Notes under the pieces: model-generated | The model's input: only the letters and a program-made list of their open reading frames with translations | Told to the model about the DNA's origin: nothing | The model's database searches: none | Part shown: positions 27,633 to 36,044 of the stretch, one piece after another | Layout of the letters: each line of letters begins with the position of its first letter | How positions within the stretch are numbered: position 1 is the stretch's first letter | Made by a program: the position numbers and the translations under genes | Assembly (NCBI GenBank): GCA_900466605.1 | Contig: UBMU01000020.1 | Span: forward strand, 36,868-100,867 | DNA from: Hyphomicrobiales bacterium | Lineage (GTDB): Bacteria; Pseudomonadota; Alphaproteobacteria; Rhizobiales; Rhizobiaceae | Reading direction: 5' to 3' | DNA: 64,000 nucleotides

Positions 27633-29288
27633 CTAGCGGACGACTGCCCGCGCTCTCGGCCGCGTTTCGTTGCGCTCGTGAGCAAAGATTGCTGCAGGCA
27701 GCGGCGGAAGTCCCCGTATGATGTCGGCCCCTCGTTCCCCGACCATGATGGTGGGCGCGTTGGTGTTGCACGAGGGGACCCGCGGCATGACCGACGAATC
27801 GCACACGCGAAGTCCCTCGAGACCATGGACCTTGAGATCGAGACCGACAACGGCTTCCGGTCCTGTTCCCATCTTGCAGGTGCCGACGGGGTGATGGTCG
27901 GTCTTGGCATTCGCACAACCGTAATCGAAGAGCTGCTCGTCGGTCATGACCTTGGGGCCTGGCAGTCGCTCGGCTAGAACGTAGGGCTTCAGCGCGTCCT
28001 GCTGCATGATCTCGCGTGCGATCTTCAATCCCTCAAGCGACATCGCCTTGTCATGAGGGTCGGACCAGTAGTTCGGATCGATCAGTGGGGCAGCACCAGG
28101 GTCCGCCGACGAGAGCCGCACCGTTCCTCGCGAGCGCGGATGCAGGTAGGCTGAGTTCAACGTCACACCGGCGTTCTTAAGCCGCTCGACCCCGGCCTCG
28201 ATCCCGGATCCCAGGCCGAGATGGAACTGAATGTCAGGCGACCGAGCATCGGGATCGGCATACCAGAAACCGCCGGTCTCAAAGAGCGAGGAAGCAACCG
28301 GGCCCGTTCGGAAAAGGACATACTGAACTCCTGCCCAGATCGTCCTGTGGAGCTTGGCCACCCCATCATAAGTATGGTCGCCGGTGCATTCGGAGATGAC
28401 GAAGAGGTCGAGGTGATCCTGCAGGTTCCCGCCGACGCCCGGGAGATCATGGTGGATTTTGACCCCGACCGATCGGAGATGGTCGGCTGGACCGATCCCT
28501 GACTGCAAAAGAAGCTTGGGCGATCCGATTGCGCCAGACGATACAAGCACCTCTCGTTCGGCCCGAACGATCTCGGAGCCACGCTCGGTGACGACCTCGA
28601 CGCCGACAGCGCGCTGCCCCTCGAGGACGATGCGCGCGACCCGCGCGCCTGTCCGGACTTCCAGGTTCTTTCGTGCCTTTATCGGAGAAAGATACGCCAG
28701 CGATGCTGACGATCGGCGACGGTCGCGCTGCGTCAGCTGATAGAAGCCGACGCCCGCCTGCTGTTGGCCGTTGAAGTCATGATTGTAGGGAATGCCGAGT
28801 TCCTGGCCTGCCCGGATGTAGGCATCGCAGATCGGCAAGGGTGAGACAGGCATCGATACGCCCAGGGGGCCGCCATAGGAATGGTAGTCGTCGGCAAAGC
28901 GCTGATTGTCCTCGGCACGCTTGAAGTACGGCAGTATGGAGCGATAGTCCCAGCCCTCGCATCCATCCTCGCTTGCCCACAGATCGTAATCGGCAGCGTT
29001 GCCACGGGTATAGAGCTGGGCGTTGATCGATGAACCGCCGCCGATGACCTTGGCCTGGGTATAGCGCAGCACCCTGCCCTTCATGTGTTTCTGCGGGACC
29101 GTTTCCCAGCCCCAGCTCGCAACACCCTTTGTCATCTTCGCGAAGCCCGCCGGCATATGGAAGAGCGGGTTCCAATCTCCCCCGCCAGCTTCAAGCAGCA
29201 GCACATTGACGTCAGGATCTTCGCTCAGCCGATTGGCCAGCACACATCCCGCTGGGCCTGCTCCGGTGATGATGTAGTCAAAACGCAT
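27633..29288 (-). CDS. GMC family FAD oxidoreductase, choline-dehydrogenase-like
   Basis: A 551-residue FAD alcohol dehydrogenase. It has the N-terminal FAD motif YIITGAGPAGCVLANRLSED, the GMC signatures KVIGGGSSINAQLYTRG and GAIGSPKLLLQSGIGP, and the C-terminal catalytic His region DHHPVGTCKMG followed by a second active-site segment SCNTNAPTIMVGE. No signal peptide is seen. Members oxidise primary alcohols of choline, sorbose, polyethylene glycol or sugar derivatives to aldehydes. Within this operon it could make the aldehyde used by the aldehyde dehydrogenase. The gap to the upstream SDR is 12 bases. It is only distantly similar to the second GMC enzyme of the operon. Confidence 0.9.
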   Translation of the reverse strand: MRFDYIITGAGPAGCVLANRLSEDPDVNVLLLEAGGGDWNPLFHMPAGFAKMTKGVASWGWETVPQKHMKGRVLRYTQAKVIGGGSSINAQLYTRGNAADYDLWASEDGCEGWDYRSILPYFKRAEDNQRFADDYHSYGGPLGVSMPVSPLPICDAYIRAGQELGIPYNHDFNGQQQAGVGFYQLTQRDRRRSSASLAYLSPIKARKNLEVRTGARVARIVLEGQRAVGVEVVTERGSEIVRAEREVLVSSGAIGSPKLLLQSGIGPADHLRSVGVKIHHDLPGVGGNLQDHLDLFVISECTGDHTYDGVAKLHRTIWAGVQYVLFRTGPVASSLFETGGFWYADPDARSPDIQFHLGLGSGIEAGVERLKNAGVTLNSAYLHPRSRGTVRLSSADPGAAPLIDPNYWSDPHDKAMSLEGLKIAREIMQQDALKPYVLAERLPGPKVMTDEQLFDYGCANAKTDHHPVGTCKMGTGPEAVVGLDLKVHGLEGLRVCDSSVMPRVPSCNTNAPTIMVGERGADIIRGLPPLPAAIFAHERNETRPRARAVVR

Positions 29289-29300
29289 TTCTCTATCCTG

Positions 29301-30080
29301 TTACAAGCGAGGAATGGACAGGCCGCCATCGGCATCGATCACAGTGCCGGTTGCAAAACCGAAATCGCCCGAAGCGAGGGCAGCGCAGATTTTCCCGAGG
29401 TCTTCGGCCTCGCCCCACCGTTTCATCGGCACCAGGCCGCTTTCGATGAGGGCGTCGTATTTTGACGTCACACCCGCAGTCATGTCGGTTCTGATGATGC
29501 CGGGTCGCACCTCAAATACCGCGATTCCGGAATCCGCCAGCCGCAGGGCAAGCCCCTGCGAAAAGGCAGCAAGACCTGCCTTACTGATGCAGTAGTCCAG
29601 TCGCTCCGGTGAGCTTGCGTCGGCAGAGACAGATGTGATGTTGATGATCGATCTCGGATGGGGAGCCGCGCCGGTGACGAGCATCGCTTTCACCACAGCC
29701 TGCGTGAAGAACACCGTGCCCTTGAGGTTCGTCGCCATGATCGTGTCGAAATTTTCCGGAAGTAGGCCCAGAAAATCCCCGCGGACGACTGCGGCCATGC
29801 CGGCGTTATTGACGAGGCAGTCGATGCGACCGAGCTTCGAAAGGACGGCGCGGACAGTCTCCTCGTGCCGGGAGACATCTGAGATATCAGCCTGCAGATA
29901 GACCGCATCCACTCCAAAGGTTCTCAGTTCGTCGACCGCGTCCTGACTGCCTTGTTGAGCGCCCACACCTGTAATCGCGATATCGTATCCAGCTTTCGCC
30001 AGCGCGCGGGCGATCCCAAGACCGATGCCACGACGCCCCCCGGTAACGATGGCGACTGGCCTTTCAACATGCTCAGTCAT
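29301..30080 (-). CDS. SDR family oxidoreductase, FabG-like
   Basis: A 259-residue short-chain dehydrogenase: TGGRRGIGLGIARALAKAGYD cofactor motif, VNNAGMAAV, Ser in NITSVSADASSPERLDYCISKAGLA containing the YxxxK pair, and ADGGLSIPRL at the C-terminus. It is annotated by similarity as a 3-oxoacyl-ACP-reductase-like enzyme but acts in many sugar and polyol pathways. Its start overlaps the stop of the preceding GMC gene by four bases (ATGA), so the two are translationally coupled and may carry out sequential oxidation or reduction on the same substrate. Confidence 0.92.
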   Translation of the reverse strand: MTEHVERPVAIVTGGRRGIGLGIARALAKAGYDIAITGVGAQQGSQDAVDELRTFGVDAVYLQADISDVSRHEETVRAVLSKLGRIDCLVNNAGMAAVVRGDFLGLLPENFDTIMATNLKGTVFFTQAVVKAMLVTGAAPHPRSIINITSVSADASSPERLDYCISKAGLAAFSQGLALRLADSGIAVFEVRPGIIRTDMTAGVTSKYDALIESGLVPMKRWGEAEDLGKICAALASGDFGFATGTVIDADGGLSIPRL

Positions 30081-31582
30081 GATTGCAAATCCTTCGATGC
30101 GATGTGGTCGGCGACGCGCAACGCCTGACTGGCAACAGTGAGAGCAGGATTCACCGCGGCCGAGGTCGGCAGGAAGCTGGCATCCACCACAAACAGGTTC
30201 TGGTGATCATAGGAGCGGCAGTAGGGGTCGAGCGGAGCATTCGCCGGGTCGTTACCGATCCGAACGGTACCACACTGGTGAGACGGCGTGCGCTTGTCGA
30301 AGGGTTTGGACAGGACGATCGGAAAGCCAATCGACTTGAGTATCCCCCTCAACTTCGCGACGAGTGCGAGATGCGCGTCCCAATTCGTGCGCTGCCACTG
30401 AAGGACGATGCGATCCCCATCCACCCTCACACGGCTTTCCGCGTTCGGCACATCTTCGCTCATCGCATAGAAGTCGATCGCGTGGCTGGTAATGTGGTGC
30501 AACAACCATTCCGGGGCCAAGGGGAGCGACCCTTTCAGCACCTTCGCCGAGATCCTGCCGAGCAACTGCACGTTTCCCAGTGGCGGGCCACCGTTTCCAT
30601 CAGACAAATAGAAGTCATTGAATCCGAAAGTCTTCTGATAGACGGACGTGTTTCGGTATGTCGGCGATATCGCAAGCACCGCCGAGGAATTATGGTTCAT
30701 GAAATTTCGCCCGACCTGATCGGAGGAGTTCGCAAGCCCAGTCGGATGGCGCGCGTCGGCCGACCGCAACAGCAGAACGGCAGATTGCACAGCGCCTGCC
30801 GAAAGAATGACGAGCTTTGGGGAGACGGCAAGGTCCTCGCCGTTCTTGCGGTAGCAGACGCGTTCGATCCTCCCGTCTCTGCCGACCTCGAGTTTCGTCG
30901 CCTTCGCGTTGGTCTCGAGACGCACATTCGGATATTCGAGGGCCTTCAGGAGAGCCGCGGTTTCCGCATCCATCTTACCGTCGCGAGAATTGGGATGCGC
31001 GTCCCAAGGTGTCCGGGCCTTCGACAGCCATGCATCAACGTTCACTCCCAGGGGCAGCGAGAACGGGTGCAGGCCTTTCGCCTTCAGTCGCGCTCTGACG
31101 TCGGCGATCGGCGGCTCGTCGGGAACGGCGGGATAGTCGTAGTCGCTCGAGTGGGCGGGCTCCGTCGGGTCATCGCCGAGCCTCCCACGGACTTGATACA
31201 TCTGCTCCGCGCGAGAATACCAGGGCTCAAGGACCTCATAGGGAAATGGCCAGGCGGGCGACACGCCTTCACCGTGATGGATCTCTTCGAAATCCTCCCG
31301 GCGATAGCGCGAAAGCACTGCGCCGTAGAATTTCGAATTGCCACCGACATTGTAATAGTTGCCTGGGTTGAAGCCGGTCCCGTCGGCCTCATACCAGGTT
31401 TCCTTCGGCCGAAAATACCCGCGCTGGAAGATAGCTCGTTGGTCCCGGTTCTCGGGACGATCGGCAATGAAATCACCCGCTTCAAGGATGAGGATGTCGG
31501 CGCCGCTTGCTGCCAATCCGGCAGCAACGGTCGAACCACCCACGCCCGACCCTATGATGACGATATCAGGAGTGCTGTTCAT
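30077..31582 (-). CDS. GMC family FAD oxidoreductase, sugar 3-dehydrogenase/pyranose-oxidase-like
   Basis: A 501-residue FAD enzyme: IVIIGSGVGGSTVAAGLAASG fingerprint, NVGGNSKFYGAVLSRYR, LSAGAVQSAVLLLRSA, HQCGTVRIGNDP with the catalytic His, and VDASFLPTSAAVNPALTVASQ with the catalytic Asn. This pattern is that of bacterial pyranose-oxidase-like and glycoside 3-dehydrogenases/oxidases, which create 3-keto sugars. No signal peptide is obvious. It follows the transporter ATPase by 21 bases. If the imported compound is a glycoside or polyol, this enzyme is a good candidate for the first oxidation. Confidence 0.9.
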   Translation of the reverse strand: MNSTPDIVIIGSGVGGSTVAAGLAASGADILILEAGDFIADRPENRDQRAIFQRGYFRPKETWYEADGTGFNPGNYYNVGGNSKFYGAVLSRYRREDFEEIHHGEGVSPAWPFPYEVLEPWYSRAEQMYQVRGRLGDDPTEPAHSSDYDYPAVPDEPPIADVRARLKAKGLHPFSLPLGVNVDAWLSKARTPWDAHPNSRDGKMDAETAALLKALEYPNVRLETNAKATKLEVGRDGRIERVCYRKNGEDLAVSPKLVILSAGAVQSAVLLLRSADARHPTGLANSSDQVGRNFMNHNSSAVLAISPTYRNTSVYQKTFGFNDFYLSDGNGGPPLGNVQLLGRISAKVLKGSLPLAPEWLLHHITSHAIDFYAMSEDVPNAESRVRVDGDRIVLQWQRTNWDAHLALVAKLRGILKSIGFPIVLSKPFDKRTPSHQCGTVRIGNDPANAPLDPYCRSYDHQNLFVVDASFLPTSAAVNPALTVASQALRVADHIASKDLQS

Positions 31583-31603
31583 ATCAAGAATCCGGCCACC
31601 TGA

Positions 31604-32716
31604 CTAAGCGATACGCGTCTGACTTTGCGGATCGAAGAAAACGGCCTTGTCGAGATTGAACGCCAGTCGAGCGTGCTGACCGGCCTGAATGCGAGCGTCC
31701 GCACGCAGGCGCGCCACAACCTCCTTTCCGCCAAGTTTTGTGACCGCAAACGTATCGGATCCCGCCGGTTCGACCACCTCGATCAGGCAATCGCTTTCAG
31801 CCAGAGCCTTGGCGTTCCGATCGGCACCATCAGGATCGGTTAGCGCTTCGGGCCGGATACCGAACACGATCTCACGACCCGTATGGGCCTCAAGTGCACC
31901 GCCCGATGTCACGGGAAGCCGGATCGGCTCTCCATGCGGACGCGCCAGCGATACTGTCAGTCCCGAAGCCCCCTTCTCTATCGTACCCGACAAAAGGTTC
32001 ATGGCCGGCGAGCCCATGAAATCGGCAACGAACATGTTGGCAGGGTTGTTGTAGATTTCAGCGGGCGTTCCGAATTGCTGTACCTCGCCATCCCGCATGA
32101 CGGCGATCTTGGTTGCGAGCGTCATCGCCTCGATCTGGTCGTGGGTCACGTAGACGATCGTCGTGCCGGTTGCCTGATGAAGCCGCTTGATCTCGATACG
32201 CATGTCGACACGCAGCTTGGCGTCGAGATTGGATAGCGGCTCGTCGAACAGGAAGAGCTTGGGATCGCGCACAAGGGCGCGTCCCATGGCAACACGCTGC
32301 CGCTGGCCGCCGGAAAGCTGGCTCGGCTTGCGATTGAGCAGATGACCGATCTGCAGCACCTTGGCGACCTTATCGATCGCCTTGTTGCGCTCCTCGACAG
32401 GTACACCGCGCATCTCCATGCCGAAGGATATGTTTCCGGCAACCGTCATATTCGGATAGAGTGCGTAGCTCTGGAACACCATCGCGATGTCACGCTTCGA
32501 CGGATGCAGGTCGGCAATGCTTCGACCCTCGACGCGAATATCGCCCTCGGTAATCGATTCCAGGCCGGCGATGGTGTTGAGCAATGTCGACTTGCCGCAA
32601 CCGGAGGGGCCGACCAGAACGAGAAAACCGCCTTTCTCCAGTTCAAGGTCTATGCCCTTGAGGATTTCCAATGCGCCGAAGCGCTTTTTAAGACCTGAAA
32701 TTTCGAGGAAAGCCAT
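31604..32716 (-). CDS. ABC transporter ATPase, UgpC/MsmK-type CUT1 family
   Basis: A 370-residue ATPase with Walker A GPSGCGKSTLLN, Q-loop MVFQSYALYPNMTV, full signature LSGGQRQRVAMGRALVRDP, Walker B LFLFDEPLSNLD and switch His in VYVTHDQIEAMTLA. A C-terminal MalK regulatory domain follows. All catalytic motifs are intact, unlike the glpS/glpT pair earlier in the window. It energises the permeases encoded just upstream. AAGGATAATCC precedes the ATG, and the permease stop is 4 bases away. Confidence 0.94.
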   Translation of the reverse strand: MAFLEISGLKKRFGALEILKGIDLELEKGGFLVLVGPSGCGKSTLLNTIAGLESITEGDIRVEGRSIADLHPSKRDIAMVFQSYALYPNMTVAGNISFGMEMRGVPVEERNKAIDKVAKVLQIGHLLNRKPSQLSGGQRQRVAMGRALVRDPKLFLFDEPLSNLDAKLRVDMRIEIKRLHQATGTTIVYVTHDQIEAMTLATKIAVMRDGEVQQFGTPAEIYNNPANMFVADFMGSPAMNLLSGTIEKGASGLTVSLARPHGEPIRLPVTSGGALEAHTGREIVFGIRPEALTDPDGADRNAKALAESDCLIEVVEPAGSDTFAVTKLGGKEVVARLRADARIQAGQHARLAFNLDKAVFFDPQSQTRIA

Positions 32717-32720
32717 TGGA

Positions 32721-33665
32721 TTATCCTTTGACAGCGCCCGCCATCAGACCACGCACGAAGTAGCGGCCGGCGAGAATGTAAACGAGAAGGGTTGGCAGGG
32801 CCGCGATCATCGCCGCCGCCATGTTGACGTTGTATTCGACGACACCCGTGGAGGTGTTCACGACGTTATTGAGGGCTACCGTCATCGGCATGGAATCGCC
32901 TGTTCCCGCATAGGCCGAGGCAAACAGGAAGTCGTTCCAGATATTGGTAAACTGGTAGATGACGGTGACGACAATGATCGGCAGCGAGTTAGGCAGCATG
33001 ATGCGGCGAAAGATCTGGAAGAAGCTTGCGCCGTCGACCTGTGCCGCCTTCACCAACTCGGTCGGGAAAGCCTCGTAGTAGTTGCGGAAGAAAAGCGTCG
33101 TGAAGCCGAGACCGTAGATGACGTGAACAGTGACGAGATTGACGGTCGGATTGCCGAAACCCAGCGACACACCGATTTCGTTGCGCAACGTCGCGCCGAA
33201 CCGGCCGAGGCTGCCAAGGATCGTCGCCATGGGCAGGAGCACCGATTGAAACGGGATGAAGCAGGCAAACAGCATCAGGCCGAAGACCAGCGTGTGGCCC
33301 GGAAACCGCCATTTCGTCAGCACATAGCCGTTCAACGCACCGAGGATCGTCGAGATCGCAACTGCTGGAACCACCATTTTGATCGAGTTCCAGAAGTAGC
33401 CCTTGATGCCCGCGCAGGTCAGACCGACGCAGGCCTCGCCCCAGGCTTTGAGCCAGGGATCGATGGTCGGCGACTTCGGCAAGGCCAGCATGTTGCCATT
33501 CTGGATCTCGTCCATGGTCTTGAACGAGGTAACCAACATGACGAACAGCGGCATCAGGTAGATGATCGCGAATATGCCCAGCAGGCCGTAGATGAAAATC
33601 CGGCTGAATAGTCTGGAGCGAGCCACGCTGGCCGCATCGGAAACATTCGAGGTGACAGCGCTCAT
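32721..33665 (-). CDS. carbohydrate ABC transporter permease, MalG type
   Basis: A 314-residue permease with six transmembrane segments and the EAA loop FPTELVKAAQVDGASFFQIFRRIMLPNSLP. An N-terminal cytoplasmic tail of about 25 residues precedes TM1. It overlaps the preceding MalF-type gene by four bases (ATGA), as expected for obligate heterodimer partners. Substrate class is inferred from CUT1 membership: oligosaccharides, glycosides or polyols. Confidence 0.93.
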   Translation of the reverse strand: MSAVTSNVSDAASVARSRLFSRIFIYGLLGIFAIIYLMPLFVMLVTSFKTMDEIQNGNMLALPKSPTIDPWLKAWGEACVGLTCAGIKGYFWNSIKMVVPAVAISTILGALNGYVLTKWRFPGHTLVFGLMLFACFIPFQSVLLPMATILGSLGRFGATLRNEIGVSLGFGNPTVNLVTVHVIYGLGFTTLFFRNYYEAFPTELVKAAQVDGASFFQIFRRIMLPNSLPIIVVTVIYQFTNIWNDFLFASAYAGTGDSMPMTVALNNVVNTSTGVVEYNVNMAAAMIAALPTLLVYILAGRYFVRGLMAGAVKG

Positions 33666-34615
33666 CGCGATTTCTCCCGAAGTTCGGAATAGAGATAGGG
33701 AACAATGATCGCCGAGATCGTCATCAGCATGATCACTGCGCTGGCCGAACCGACCGCCATCTCGTTCCGCTTGAACGTGTATTCGTACATGAAGTTGGAC
33801 GGCAGCCAGGCTGAGCCGCCAGGGCCGCCCGATGTCAGCGCCACGACGAGGTCGTAGGACTTGATCGCCATGTGTGCGAGCACGATGAACGCCGACAGGA
33901 AGATCGGCCGCAGCAGCGGGATAATGATGCGTCGATAAAGCTGCACCGTCGTTGCGCCGTCGATCTGCGCCGCCTTCATGATCTCGCTATCGATGCCGCG
34001 AAGCCCCGCAAGGAACATCGCCATGACGAAACCGGAGGCCTGCCAGACGCCGGCAATCACAACAGTGTAGATGACGAAATCCTTGTTCTTGATCCAGTCG
34101 AAGTGAAAGCTCGTCCAGCCGAACTGATGCAGCGTCTGCTCGAGGCCCAGTCCCGGATCGAGAAACCACTTCCAGGCGACGCCGGTTACGATGAAGGAGA
34201 GAGCCATCGGGTAGAGGAAAATGGGTCGCAGCAAGCCTTCGCCACGGATCTTCTGATCCAGCAGGATTGCCAGAAACAGGCCGAGAGCGAGGCAAATGCC
34301 GATGTAGAGAAAACCGAAAATGCCCATGTTGGTGATCGAGGTGTACCAACTGGATGGCGGGTCGCTTTCGAACGTCCAGCGCCAGAGCCGTTGATAGGCA
34401 CGCGGCCCCGTCAGGGTATAAGACGGGAAGGTTTTGGAATTGGTGAAGGACAGATAAACCGTCCAGATGATGAAGCCGTACACGAAGACAAGCGTGATGG
34501 CGAAACTAGGCGCGAGCACGATCTTCGGCAGCGCGTCCTGCAGGCGCGTGCGGATTGAAATGGGCGTTCCCCGGTGTGGCGTGAGAACGGTTTTATCTGT
34601 AGCGATGGTGCTCAT
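33662..34615 (-). CDS. carbohydrate ABC transporter permease, MalF type
   Basis: A 317-residue permease with six transmembrane segments and the EAA loop IDSEIMKAAQIDGATTVQLYRRIIIPLLRP. It opens with a 30-residue cytoplasmic tail. GGAGGGGATGAACCC precedes the ATG, placed just after a strong stem-loop that separates it from the binding-protein gene. It forms the channel with the MalG-type partner. Confidence 0.93.
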   Translation of the reverse strand: MSTIATDKTVLTPHRGTPISIRTRLQDALPKIVLAPSFAITLVFVYGFIIWTVYLSFTNSKTFPSYTLTGPRAYQRLWRWTFESDPPSSWYTSITNMGIFGFLYIGICLALGLFLAILLDQKIRGEGLLRPIFLYPMALSFIVTGVAWKWFLDPGLGLEQTLHQFGWTSFHFDWIKNKDFVIYTVVIAGVWQASGFVMAMFLAGLRGIDSEIMKAAQIDGATTVQLYRRIIIPLLRPIFLSAFIVLAHMAIKSYDLVVALTSGGPGGSAWLPSNFMYEYTFKRNEMAVGSASAVIMLMTISAIIVPYLYSELREKSR

Positions 34616-34652
34616 GGGTTCATCCCCTCCAACGATGTCGTCCGTTGCGGAA

Positions 34653-34679
34653 TCTTCCCCGCCACGAAGGCGGGGAAGA
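34653..34679 (-). repeat. strong stem-loop after the binding-protein gene
   Basis: A perfect 11-bp inverted repeat, TCTTCCCCGCC / GGCGGGGAAGA with a 5-base loop, 16 bases after the binding-protein stop codon. Without a T-run it is likely a 3' mRNA-stabilising element that raises the ratio of binding protein to permease. Confidence 0.65.
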
Positions 34680-34695
34680 CCGTGGGAGGCCGTGA

Positions 34696-35958
34696 TTACT
34701 TGGCGTCCTCGATTGCCTTGACGAGTTCTTCGACCGCCTGATCGGAGGTCTTGATCTGGCCATGCACGAACTTGGAGACCACGTCCTTATAGGCGTTGGC
34801 GACTGCCGGAGGAGCGCCGTAGCCCTGTGCCAGCGAGCCGAACAGCGTGCCGCCTTCGTTGGCAGCCTTCAGGTCGGCGATGCCCTTCTTGCCGCAAGCG
34901 TCGAAGTCGGTATCCGGAACGTCGGTACGGGCGGGAACGGAGCCCTTGACGACGTTGAATGCTGACTGGAAGCTCTTGGAGAGCGTTGCCGTTGCAAGCG
35001 CGACCTGGGCCGCCTTGCGATCTGCCGGCACATTGAACATGCCGAACATGTCGGAGTTGTAGATCACGCTGCCGTCAGTGCCGGGGAAGCGGTAGCACAG
35101 GAAGTCCGTGTTCGGTGTCTTCTTCGCCGCTACGAATTCACCCTTCGCCCAATCACCCATCACCTGGACAAGTGCATCGCCCTTGATGACCATCGCCGTT
35201 GCAAGGTTCCAGTCACGTCCGGAGAAGTTCGGGTCGACGTAGGTGACGATCTTCTGAAGATTGTCGAACGACTTCTTCATCGTATCCGACTTCAGCGACT
35301 CCTCGTCGAGATCGTTCATGGCCTTCTTGTAGAACTCGGGGCCACCAGTCGACAAAACGATGGAGTCGAACATTGTCGCTTCCTGCCAGTTCTGGCCGCC
35401 CAGCGCGAGCGGAACGACACCAGCCGCCTTGGCCTTGTCGAGGAGCGCGATCAGATCGTCGAAGGTTTTCGGCTCGGTGCCGCCGATCTTTTCCATGACC
35501 GCCTTGTTGATCCACAGCCAATTGACCGAGTGAACGTTGACCGGAGCAGCAACCCACTTGCCGTCATAGACAGAGAACTTCTGCAGGGCGGCAGGAACCG
35601 ATTTGTCCCAGCCTTCCTTGACGGCCGTCTCGGTAAGGTCGCCCATGACGCCGGCCTGTGCGTAGTCGAGAACGGTGTAGCCGAGCATCTGGGATGCCGT
35701 CGGATAAGTGCCTGCAGCGACCATGGCCTTGAGCGCGGTCATTGCCGCGTCACCGCCGCCGCCTGCGACCGGAACATCTTTCCAGGCGAATCCTTCCTTC
35801 GACAAATCCTCCTTGAGGACGTTGAGGGCTGCAGCTTCGCCGCCCGACGTCCACCAATGCAGCATCTGCACTTCCTTGACGTCGTCAGCGCGCGCCAAGC
35901 CGCCCGCCGCGCCCATTGTCAATGCGACCACTGCGGTCGCAGTAAGAAACCTGCGCAT
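34696..35958 (-). CDS. ABC transporter extracellular sugar-binding protein, CUT1 family
   Basis: A 420-residue periplasmic binding protein with signal peptide (residues 1-24, ending LARA-DD). The mature sequence starts with VQMLHWWTSGGEAAALNVLKE, the usual first lobe of family 1 sugar-binding proteins. Tryptophans in the hinge and cleft (HSVNWLWINKAV, GGQNWQEATMFDS) suit stacking on a sugar ring. GGGAGGTTTAAC precedes the ATG. It is the first transport gene after the aldehyde dehydrogenase, with 86 bases between. The ligand is not deducible, but it defines the pathway input. Confidence 0.93.
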   Translation of the reverse strand: MRRFLTATAVVALTMGAAGGLARADDVKEVQMLHWWTSGGEAAALNVLKEDLSKEGFAWKDVPVAGGGGDAAMTALKAMVAAGTYPTASQMLGYTVLDYAQAGVMGDLTETAVKEGWDKSVPAALQKFSVYDGKWVAAPVNVHSVNWLWINKAVMEKIGGTEPKTFDDLIALLDKAKAAGVVPLALGGQNWQEATMFDSIVLSTGGPEFYKKAMNDLDEESLKSDTMKKSFDNLQKIVTYVDPNFSGRDWNLATAMVIKGDALVQVMGDWAKGEFVAAKKTPNTDFLCYRFPGTDGSVIYNSDMFGMFNVPADRKAAQVALATATLSKSFQSAFNVVKGSVPARTDVPDTDFDACGKKGIADLKAANEGGTLFGSLAQGYGAPPAVANAYKDVVSKFVHGQIKTSDQAVEELVKAIEDAK

Positions 35959-36044
35959 GTTAAACCTCCCAGTTTACAAGTATGGAACGGAACCCATTCC
36001 CGCTCCAATTCCCCACCCTCCTCGAGCGTGGTCCCTCCAGCCAG

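Noticed and set aside
30083..31603. 506-codon open frame antisense to the GMC oxidoreductase
   Set aside because: The minus strand encodes all GMC motifs; the antisense product is Arg/Gly-rich with no domain and no ribosome site.
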